Origin: Bacteroidota bacterium
GTDB taxonomy: Bacteria > Bacteroidota > Bacteroidia > Bacteroidales > VadinHA17
NCBI GenBank assembly: GCA_022711195.1
Contig: JAKLFN010000083.1
Location: forward strand, 1-8,873
DNA: 8,873 nucleotides
Reading direction: 5' to 3'
Of the stretch, positions 1 through 6,314 are shown piece by piece (the first letter of the stretch is position 1; every line of letters starts with the position of its first letter). A program made the translations under genes and the position numbers. The notes beneath the pieces are model-generated. The model ran no database searches. It worked only from the letters and a program-made list of their open reading frames with translations, and had not been told where the DNA came from.

Positions 1-2390
1 CTGAGAATGAGATCAGGGAGCAGGTGGTCGGCGCCTCCAGGACAGGAGCTGTGGTACGACTTGGAGATGTGGCTGAAGTAAAAAGGGAGTACGGCGAGCC
101 TTCAGAGCTAGTATCCATCAATGGCAGGAGAGCCGTCCTCCTTACCATACAGATGTACGAATCAGAGAATGTCGTGAAAGCCGGTGGTGAAGTAAATAAA
201 GTCGTAAGCCAGTTCGAAAAAGAGCTTCCGCCGGGTATGGAACTGACGGTCCTTGTAAACCAGCCTGATATAGTCAGGAGGAATATCTCACAGTTCCTGC
301 GCGAATTCTTCCTCGCCATCATTGCAGTGATACTGGTTGTCTTCCTCCTTCTACCCTTCCCTATTGCTGCAGTATCGGCAACTGCCATTCCCATGACCAT
401 ATCGGTAACCTTTGCCCTGATGCATATACTCGGTATAGAGCTGCACCAGGTATCGCTGGCGACGATGATAGCTGTCCTGGGCCTGGTTGTCGACGATGCA
501 ATAATCATTGCCGATAATTACGTAGAGCTCCTCGATAAGGGTCATGACAGGTGGACGGCTTCCTGGAAGAGCGCCACAGAGCTTGTTATTCCTGTACTGA
601 CTGCCACGTTGACGATCATAGCTGCCTTTCTTCCGCTGGTGATACTCACCGGTGCCATTGGCGACTTCATCAGGGCGCTTCCCCTGACCGTGACAATAGC
701 TCTTTCATCATCGTTCCTTGTTGCAATGGTTCTAACCCCCATACTCTGTCATCTGTTCATTAACAAGGGATTACATGATCGCTTGAATGCAGGAAAACGC
801 AGCAAAAGTTCATTCCTTGATCTTATGCAGAAGGCATACAACAGGTCAATTGACTGGTGCCTGATGCACCGAAAACTAACAATTTCCGGTAGCCTGGCAA
901 CTATCGTGTTGGCAGCCCTTCTTCTTAAATATGGTGTTAAGCAGAAATTCTTTCCTGAAGCAGAACGTGACCAGTTTACTGTAGAACTATGGATGCCGAC
1001 CGGGACAAAGTTTGAGACAACGCATCAGGCAATAGTGCGAATCGAGGATCTGATCAGAAATGACGAAAGGGTAAGATCCTATGCAACCTTCACGGGGAGA
1101 AGCGCCCCGAGGTTCTATTATAATTATTCTCCGGAAATACCATCTGCCAACTACGCCCAGATACTCATAAACACAAAGGACAAAAAAGCCACGGGGTCAC
1201 TTTACAGGGAGCTTAAGGATAAGGTAACCCTCCTGGTGCCTGAAGGTCTTCCCAATGTTAAGCTTATGCAGCAGGGACAGCCGCAGAAGGCACACATTGA
1301 AGTGAGGATTTCGGGCGACGACATGAAAACTATAAAGAAGACCGGTGACGAGATTATGCGAATAATCAGGAATACACCCGGCAGCGATATGGTCAGATCA
1401 GATTTCAAAGAAGATACTTACGGGATAGGAATAAAATTAAGGGACGAGGCTGAACGTCTTGGATTTACCACCGGCAGCATTTCGCAGCTGATCTATGCAG
1501 GATTCGAGGGTTATACAGTATCAAAGATGTATGAAGGAGAGAAGAGCGTCGACATTGTCCTGAGGCTTGATCCCAGGTACAGGGAGAATCTCGACGATCT
1601 CAGGAATATATACCTCCAGTCGCCTGTTTCAGGCGCTTCAGTGCCATTAAGACAAGTAGCCGAACTGATCCCCGAATGGCATGAAGGGAGTATCAATCAC
1701 CGTAACGGTATCCGTACACTGACCATCCTGAGTGAAACACAGGATGGTGTCCTTCCGTCAGAATTGCTGAAGGCAATAAGGCCTGAAATTGAAAGAATGG
1801 AACTTCCTGCAGGTTACACGATCTCATTCGGCGGCGAATATGCAAACCAGCAGGAGACATATAGTTATATGTTCATTGCATTAATTATCAGCATTATAGC
1901 TATCTTCCTGGTACTTCTGTTCCAATTCAGGAACCTTAAAGAGACAGGACTGGTGATGTTAACAATACCCCTGAGCATATTTGGTGCAGTGGTTGGACTG
2001 ATGATCACCGGCAACGATTTTGGCTTCACGGCTTTCACGGCCATGATAGCTCTCTCAGGTATCGTTGTCAGGAATGCAATAATTCTTATTGATCATACAA
2101 ATGAACTTATCGGGAAAGGGATGGAGATACCCCGGGCGGCCCGTGAAGCAGGAAAACGGAGGCTCAGGCCTATCTTCCTTACAGCAATGGCAGCTGCAAT
2201 AGGAGTTGTTCCGATGATACTTTCGGGATCTCCGTTATGGAGTCCGCTGGCGAGCGTTATAGCATTCGGAGTGGTATGGTCGATGTTTATCTCCACCCTG
2301 TCAATTCCGGTGCTTTATACGGCAGTTATGAAACCCGGCGATAAAGGAGCTGATATCACAACATCTAAAACAGAAGGAAGTGAGAACTAA
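1..2390 (+). CDS. RND-family multidrug/solute efflux permease (HAE1/AcrB-like), 5' end missing
   Basis: Inner-membrane proton-driven permease of a tripartite efflux pump. The reading frame is open from base 3, so the start codon lies before the window; about 795 of the usual ~1,020-1,050 residues are visible. The in-frame GTG at 24 is internal. Residues below count from that GTG. Visible in order: the end of the first porter region; membrane segments at about 92-112, 113-135, 144-165, 187-212, 217-246 and 284-302; the second large periplasmic region at about 305-610; membrane segments from about 614 to 770. The proton-relay aspartate pair is present as VVDDAI (D157/D158, bases 492-497), matching AcrB D407/D408. 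The fourth segment of the second half reads GIVVRNAIILID, with Arg683 where AcrB has Lys940. The motif fits the HAE1 drug/solute branch rather than the heavy-metal branch. The next gene, a TolC-type channel, overlaps it by 11 bases, which supports one operon. The substrate is unknown. Confidence 0.95.
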   Translation, partial: ENEIREQVVGASRTGAVVRLGDVAEVKREYGEPSELVSINGRRAVLLTIQMYESENVVKAGGEVNKVVSQFEKELPPGMELTVLVNQPDIVRRNISQFLREFFLAIIAVILVVFLLLPFPIAAVSATAIPMTISVTFALMHILGIELHQVSLATMIAVLGLVVDDAIIIADNYVELLDKGHDRWTASWKSATELVIPVLTATLTIIAAFLPLVILTGAIGDFIRALPLTVTIALSSSFLVAMVLTPILCHLFINKGLHDRLNAGKRSKSSFLDLMQKAYNRSIDWCLMHRKLTISGSLATIVLAALLLKYGVKQKFFPEAERDQFTVELWMPTGTKFETTHQAIVRIEDLIRNDERVRSYATFTGRSAPRFYYNYSPEIPSANYAQILINTKDKKATGSLYRELKDKVTLLVPEGLPNVKLMQQGQPQKAHIEVRISGDDMKTIKKTGDEIMRIIRNTPGSDMVRSDFKEDTYGIGIKLRDEAERLGFTTGSISQLIYAGFEGYTVSKMYEGEKSVDIVLRLDPRYRENLDDLRNIYLQSPVSGASVPLRQVAELIPEWHEGSINHRNGIRTLTILSETQDGVLPSELLKAIRPEIERMELPAGYTISFGGEYANQQETYSYMFIALIISIIAIFLVLLFQFRNLKETGLVMLTIPLSIFGAVVGLMITGNDFGFTAFTAMIALSGIVVRNAIILIDHTNELIGKGMEIPRAAREAGKRRLRPIFLTAMAAAIGVVPMILSGSPLWSPLASVIAFGVVWSMFISTLSIPVLYTAVMKPGDKGADITTSKTEGSEN

Positions 2391-3744
2391 GATATTTTCA
2401 GGCAGGCTTATAGTTATTGCCGGCATTTTAACTTCAGTAAATGCTGCAATGCCGGCCCAGGAAGTAAAATCCCTGACCCTTGAAACGGCAGTGGAACTTG
2501 CCTTGCAGAACAACCACCTGCTAAACATAAGGAAACTGCAGGTTGAAGAGAAACAACAGAAAATAAATGAGGACAGGGTAAAATATTTCCCTGTAATCGG
2601 ATTAGGCGGATCATACCAGTATAATACCAGGCTGCCGGAACTGGTAATAGAACAGGGACGTTTTGGCGGTCTGCCATTAGGTGGGACTATCATCCCGCTT
2701 CCCGCCATCGATGAAAGGTTTGACCTTGGGCAGCATAATGTTTATAATGCAGGAGTGACCTTCTACCAGCCTGTGACCCAGCTTGGCAGGATAAATGCCG
2801 GTGTTAATTATTCAAAGACGGAGATGCATATTGCCGAGACAGAGGAACTGAGGGCGGTTATGCAGGTAAAGCAAGTCGTGGAAAAGCTTTTCTTCGGGCT
2901 ACTGATTACCGGCAAACAGATTGAGGAGGCTGAGCTGAAGTTATCTCTGGCTGTAACCAAGCTTCATGATGGAGAGAGTGCACTTGCTGCGGGGAAGATA
3001 ACAGAATCGGGTACTATAGGACTTTCAGCAGCCGCAGCTGATGAGGAGCAGAACCTGCTCAGACTAAGAATGCAATATGATGATTATGTATCTGACCTGG
3101 TACAGCTTACCGGTCTTAATCCCGGTGAACGGCCTCTTCCCGAACCCGTGGCATATGAAGACTTTCAGGAGAGCCTCGCTGCCATCGATACCTCGCTGAG
3201 CAGGGCATCGGAAGGAAATAATGACCTCAGGATTGCGATGCTCAATAAGACAAGGGCTGACTATTCGATAAGGGCGAGCCGGTATAGCTATCTGCCCGAC
3301 GTGGGAATACTCGGAGGCTATACATACCAGGAGGGTACCGATATCTACCCTAAGAACAATGCTTATATAGGTGCATCGCTGAAATGGAACCTCAACGATG
3401 CCTTTGCCAACAGGATGATCCAGAGACAGAGGATGTACCTGAAGCAGCAGGCAGAAGAGAACCTCCTCAATACAAAGGAACAGGTCAACAGGGATATTGC
3501 TAAAGCTTATCGCCGGTTGATTCAGTCAGGCGGGCTTATTAAAGTTGCTGTGAAAGCAGTTGAGTACAGGAAAGCCGACCTGAAGATCGTGTCGGACAGG
3601 CGAAAATCGGGATTGAACATGGAGTCTGACCTGCTGGCTGCGAAAGCTGCCATGGCAAAAGCAGAGGCTGACCTGTTTGCCGCACAGCTTAATTACAGGA
3701 TTGCGCTTTCAGAACTTAAAATCCTTACCGGATCCTATAAATAA
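2380..3744 (+). CDS. TolC-family outer-membrane efflux channel protein
   Basis: Outer-membrane/periplasmic tunnel protein that would complete the pump formed with the upstream RND permease. It has 454 residues, a normal length for the family. The start is a GTG overlapping the permease stop codon by 11 bases; it gives a good Sec signal peptide (basic RTK, hydrophobic residues ~10-20, cleavage near 22-26), and no better start is close. AGAAGGA lies at 2372-2378, only one base before the GTG, too close for a classical Shine-Dalgarno site. Coupling to termination of the permease is likely. The mature protein opens with SLTLETAVELALQNN (31-45), the usual first-helix signature of the outer membrane efflux protein domain. 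It continues with long alanine/glutamate-rich helices (about 145-245 and 345-450) and two strand regions (about 70-145 and 285-340), as expected for the duplicated TolC fold. No lipobox is present, so it is probably not lipidated as OprM and CusC are. Confidence 0.93.
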   Translation: MRTKIFSGRLIVIAGILTSVNAAMPAQEVKSLTLETAVELALQNNHLLNIRKLQVEEKQQKINEDRVKYFPVIGLGGSYQYNTRLPELVIEQGRFGGLPLGGTIIPLPAIDERFDLGQHNVYNAGVTFYQPVTQLGRINAGVNYSKTEMHIAETEELRAVMQVKQVVEKLFFGLLITGKQIEEAELKLSLAVTKLHDGESALAAGKITESGTIGLSAAAADEEQNLLRLRMQYDDYVSDLVQLTGLNPGERPLPEPVAYEDFQESLAAIDTSLSRASEGNNDLRIAMLNKTRADYSIRASRYSYLPDVGILGGYTYQEGTDIYPKNNAYIGASLKWNLNDAFANRMIQRQRMYLKQQAEENLLNTKEQVNRDIAKAYRRLIQSGGLIKVAVKAVEYRKADLKIVSDRRKSGLNMESDLLAAKAAMAKAEADLFAAQLNYRIALSELKILTGSYK

Positions 3745-3762
3745 AAAGCATTCCTTCCATAA

Positions 3763-3846
3763 ACCACGGAGTAACACGGGGTTACACGGAGCAGTTCACG
3801 GTTTGCACAGTGCAACTCCGTGAAAAACTCAGTGGCACTCCGTGGT
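3763..3846. repeat. Palindromic intergenic repeat made of CACGGAG units
   Basis: An 84-base element between two convergent genes. The left half has CACGG at 3765, 3775, 3785 and 3797, nearly tandem every 10-12 bases. The right half has the reverse complement CCGTG at 3818 and 3840. The outer arms ACCACGGAGT (3763-3772) and ACTCCGTGGT (3837-3846) pair perfectly over 10 bp. Inner arms CACGGAG (3785-3791) and CTCCGTG (3816-3822) pair over 7 bp, and TTGCA/TGCAA (3803-3807, 3811-3815) closes a 3-base loop. The nested symmetry would fold into a long hairpin in RNA from either strand. No reading frame of note crosses it. It looks like a dispersed REP-like element; copy number in the genome cannot be seen from here. 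Confidence 0.7.
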
Positions 3847-3876
3847 AAAAAAAAGTTTAACCCTGAGTAACTCAGG
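3847..3876 (-). terminator. Possible Rho-independent terminator of the minus-strand gene
   Basis: CCTGAG-TAA-CTCAGG (3862-3876) is a perfect 6-bp stem with a 3-base loop. Read on the minus strand, it lies 32 bases after the stop of the gene at 3909-4598. It is followed by GTTAAAC and then eight Ts (complement of 3847-3854). The short stem and the 7-base gap before the T run make it a weak candidate. It has no T tract on the plus strand, so it does not serve the TolC gene. Confidence 0.35.
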
Positions 3877-3908
3877 TATAGTTGAATCGATCCGGAGGTA
3901 ATGCGGAA

Positions 3909-4598
3909 TCAGTATTTTATTCCTTTGTCATTAAGGAATTTAATATACTCCTGCAATCGCGGGGTGCCTGAGTTTTTCAGCTTTTTATACCAGTCGATCG
4001 ATGAACCGACAGTACCTGACTGGCGTGCAAGGGTAATGATATTTACATAAATAAGTCCTTCGATACCCATATTTTTTGAATCAATTTCCTCGAGTATGTC
4101 GATGAAACTGACCATTGCTTTTACCGGATCATCATTCTCGGCAAGTTCAAAAGCATCATTGATATTTCTGTTCAGCTCATTATTCAGCATTATACCATAA
4201 AAGTGGAAGCAGTTATCGGAGCACTCCTCGATGAGATCGATCCATTCAACACCTTTTGCCAATGGAGGGAACACAAGTGTAAAATCGAGCTTCTCTCCCA
4301 CTGAGCTGAATTTGTAAGCATCAGGACAGACAGGTATTCCCTGTGCCGATAAGAGTTTTATTCGTGTACCATCGGGGTACACCATAAAAATGTTTTTGTC
4401 GGCACAGAATGTACCACCGTTCCTGCGATTCTCAACAGTCAGATAAAAGATTGCAGAGCCTTCTGTAGCTTCAATCTTCCTAATGAAGAGAGTCTCATGG
4501 CTCTTAAGTCCGTAGTTAGGCTGTAACCAGGACTGTGCAAAGGTGACACCTGTGGTCAGCAGGTATATCATAAACGATAATATGAAGCTTCCTTTCAT
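3909..4598 (-). CDS. Secreted/periplasmic protein of unknown function with four cysteines
   Basis: 229 residues with no family I can name securely. The ATG start gives a clear Sec signal peptide (lysine at 2, hydrophobic core ~5-19, cleavage after TFA at 21), so the product leaves the cytoplasm; there is no lipobox. Residues ~32-135 look like a beta-sandwich: alternating hydrophobic strands (FIRKIEA, AIFYLTVENRR, KLDFTLVFPPL) and four cysteines at 65 (FCADKN), 91 (VCPD), 126 and 130 (ECSDNC), which could form disulfides or bind a ligand. Residues ~141-225 are predicted helical and amphipathic, resembling one or two TPR-like hairpins (KAMVSFIDILEEID, IDWYKKLKN). No Shine-Dalgarno sequence is visible upstream. 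The gene is convergent with the efflux operon and divergent from the lipoprotein gene, so it is probably transcribed alone. It does not look like a Type IX-secreted protein, since no C-terminal sorting domain is evident. Confidence 0.75.
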   Translation of the reverse strand: MKGSFILSFMIYLLTTGVTFAQSWLQPNYGLKSHETLFIRKIEATEGSAIFYLTVENRRNGGTFCADKNIFMVYPDGTRIKLLSAQGIPVCPDAYKFSSVGEKLDFTLVFPPLAKGVEWIDLIEECSDNCFHFYGIMLNNELNRNINDAFELAENDDPVKAMVSFIDILEEIDSKNMGIEGLIYVNIITLARQSGTVGSSIDWYKKLKNSGTPRLQEYIKFLNDKGIKY

Positions 4599-4679
4599 TG
4601 TCGGTGACTGATGTGGCCGAAAGTTAGTAAAATGATTGGATTAATGGTACCTGCCTTTCCTGCAGGAGCAGTTTCAAGG

Positions 4680-4723
4680 TGTAACCTTAATGTAACAAAA
4701 CCTTAATAATTGCTTAACTGCTC
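4680..4723 (+). promoter_or_regulatory. Four tandem 11-bp-spaced half-sites, candidate PhoB/OmpR-family operator
   Basis: The core pentamer [G/T]TAA[C/T] occurs at 4681 (GTAAC), 4692 (GTAAC), 4703 (TTAAT) and 4714 (TTAAC), exactly 11 bases apart each time. A 9-base direct repeat, AACCTTAAT, also occurs at 4683-4691 and 4699-4707. Direct hexamer-like half-sites with 11-bp periodicity are the known geometry of PHO boxes bound by PhoB/PhoP dimers and of related OmpR-family operators. The last unit lies where the -33 element of the promoter at 4740-4747 would be, as in activator-dependent promoters. The spacing is seen directly; the regulator is inferred. Confidence 0.55.
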
Positions 4724-4739
4724 TGAAATTATCTGGCCA

Positions 4740-4747
4740 TACTTTTG
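4740..4747 (+). promoter_or_regulatory. Bacteroidota-type -7 promoter element of the lipoprotein-receptor unit
   Basis: TACTTTTG matches the Bacteroidota primary-sigma -7 consensus TAnnTTTG at every fixed position. It would place the transcription start near 4752-4755, leaving about 45 bases of leader before the ATG at 4797. The -33 TTTG is poor: the best match at a suitable distance is ACTG at 4717-4720, 19 bases upstream. This fits a promoter that needs the activator bound at the repeats just upstream. Confidence 0.6.
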
Positions 4748-4796
4748 CCACAGATAAAAATGAAAAGGAAACTATCTTAAACTAAAACGATAAAAC

Positions 4797-6239
4797 ATGA
4801 AAAAAAAGCTGATTACTATTTTCTTCCTGGCAGCAGCCGTCATTGGGGGCTGTAAAGAGGAATTTGCACTTCCGGAGATAACTGCTCCTGAGCTGACTAC
4901 GGTGGAAATTACCAGGTCTGTTGATCTCACCTTTGATTATATTACAGAGGCAGGATATAAATCATCGGTTCTCAGCGCTGCCGGAGGGAGTGCAGTTATT
5001 AAAACAGATGGCAGTGCCGGTTCTCTTTCGGGAAGTATTATTGTAACCTTTACAGCCGGAAGCGATGCAGGTGCAGGATCAGTTACCCTGACCCTGACCG
5101 ACAATGAAGGGATGGCCGAAGAGGCAGTTGCCGTAATTAACATTTCAAATGTTCCAACCATTTCAGTTACCGAGAACATATCGTCGAATACGACATGGCA
5201 AACAGGTAAAATATATATCCTTGAAGGAAGAATAACTGTTCTTTCAGGTGTAACTCTCACCATTCAGCCAGGTGTTGTTGTCAAAGGCCGCGCAGGTTCT
5301 GAATCGAACGCGACAGCACTTATGATAGCCCGTGGCGGCAAACTGAATGCTGAAGGAACTTCGTCATCGCCAATCATATTCACATCCGTTTCGGACCAGA
5401 TATTGCCTGGCAATACAGAGAGTCCAAATCTCGAGCCCACTCTTAACGGACTTTGGGGAGGTCTGATAATACTGGGAAAAGCTCCCATATCTGCTGAGGC
5501 AGAAGCAATGCAGATTGAGGGGATCCCGACTTCGGACCTGAACGGCCTTTATGGTGGAACAGATCCTGCCGATAATTCAGGAATAATAAAATATGTTTCC
5601 ATCCGTCACGGCGGAGCCAATATCGGTGAAGGAAATGAGATAAACGGTCTGACGCTCGGCGGTGTCGGTTCTGGAACTGTTATTGAATATATTGAAGTTG
5701 TTTCGAACCAGGATGATGGCATTGAATGGTTTGGAGGAACAGTAAATGTTAAAAATGTAATAATATGGAACACAGGCGATGATGCAATAGATACTGACCA
5801 GTCGTGGGCAGGAACACTTGACAACTTCATAGTTATCAACCCTGGTGACGAGTGTCTTGAGCTTGACGGACCTGAAGGTACTCTGGCAGCGAAGCATACC
5901 ATAAAAAATGGTACTATATATGCCGGCAGCGCACAGGGTATAGCTGACCTTGATGATTCTAATACAGCTTCAGATTCATTTGTCGATATGAATAACATCT
6001 ACTTCTTCGGAATGGCGACAGGACAGGATTTCGATGCAGTGCCGACATACTACAACTGTACATTCTCAAGCTTCCAGGCAACTATTCCATCAGGGGCAAC
6101 ACTGCAGACCTTCTTTAAAGACGGAAGTGATGCATATACAACCTCAGTTAATGCAGGAGCCAGAACAGTCGGAGCCAATGTAACCAATTTCTCAGGCTGG
6201 TCATGGACATCTGTTTCAGGATCATTGCAGGGTTTCTGA
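4797..6239 (+). CDS. Surface-exposed beta-helix lipoprotein, probable partner of the downstream TonB-dependent receptor
   Basis: 480 residues. Residues 1-18 are a lipoprotein signal peptide (MKKK, hydrophobic core, VIGG) with the acylated cysteine at 19. The next residues are KEE, matching the Bacteroidota lipoprotein export signal K-(D/E)2 that sends lipoproteins to the outer face of the outer membrane. About 30-118 looks like an Ig/cadherin-like beta-sandwich; its end is marked by VTLTLTDNEG (96-105). About 120-480 looks like a right-handed beta-helix with short repeated strand turns: GVTLTIQPGVVVKG, GKLNAEGTSSSPIIFTS, LWGGLIILGKAP, IKYVSIRHGG, TVIEYIEVVSN, DGIEWFGGTVNVKN. Aspartate clusters (NQDDG 304-308, TGDDAIDTDQ 326-335, GDECLELD 350-357, DLDDSN 384-389) project from successive turns and could bind calcium or a ligand. 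No catalytic motif or Type IX sorting domain is recognised. Its start codon has A-rich upstream sequence and no Shine-Dalgarno site. The tight placement before the receptor gene suggests joint function in substrate capture. Confidence 0.85.
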   Translation: MKKKLITIFFLAAAVIGGCKEEFALPEITAPELTTVEITRSVDLTFDYITEAGYKSSVLSAAGGSAVIKTDGSAGSLSGSIIVTFTAGSDAGAGSVTLTLTDNEGMAEEAVAVINISNVPTISVTENISSNTTWQTGKIYILEGRITVLSGVTLTIQPGVVVKGRAGSESNATALMIARGGKLNAEGTSSSPIIFTSVSDQILPGNTESPNLEPTLNGLWGGLIILGKAPISAEAEAMQIEGIPTSDLNGLYGGTDPADNSGIIKYVSIRHGGANIGEGNEINGLTLGGVGSGTVIEYIEVVSNQDDGIEWFGGTVNVKNVIIWNTGDDAIDTDQSWAGTLDNFIVINPGDECLELDGPEGTLAAKHTIKNGTIYAGSAQGIADLDDSNTASDSFVDMNNIYFFGMATGQDFDAVPTYYNCTFSSFQATIPSGATLQTFFKDGSDAYTTSVNAGARTVGANVTNFSGWSWTSVSGSLQGF

Positions 6240-6256
6240 TCCTTAAAATTCACTAC

Positions 6257-6282
6257 ACCGCAGGAGTGTCACCTCCTGCGGT
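6257..6282 (+). terminator. Strong stem-loop between lipoprotein and receptor genes (attenuator or partial terminator)
   Basis: ACCGCAGGAG (6257-6266) and CTCCTGCGGT (6273-6282) pair perfectly over 10 bp around a 6-base loop, starting 18 bases after the lipoprotein stop codon. The sequence after it, TATTAAGTTTAAT, is AT-rich but lacks a solid T tract, so full termination is doubtful. It could partly terminate transcription or protect the upstream message, giving more lipoprotein than receptor. Confidence 0.5.
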
Positions 6283-6314
6283 TATTAAGTTTAATAAAGT
6301 CAAAAAAGTCAATT

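Noticed and set aside
2301..2708. Minus-strand open frame (135 codons) across the permease-channel junction
   Set aside because: It overlaps two well-supported plus-strand genes and its translation is serine/cysteine-rich with no domain; a coding shadow.
3901..4050. Small plus-strand frame (49 codons) with GGAGG just before its ATG
   Set aside because: It lies wholly antisense to the 3' end of the secreted-protein gene, GGAGG is only two bases from the ATG, and this genome's other starts do not use Shine-Dalgarno sites. The product shows no signal peptide or recognisable fold, so chance is more likely.
4619..4626. Minus-strand TAACTTTC as a -7 box for the secreted-protein gene
   Set aside because: One mismatch at the important last G, no TTTG-like element at the right distance, and a leader of only about 15 bases; too weak to annotate.
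6286..6293. TAAGTTTA as a separate promoter for the TonB receptor
   Set aside because: It lacks the final G of TAnnTTTG, has no -33 partner, and would leave only about 15 bases before the ATG; cotranscription with the lipoprotein gene explains the layout better.
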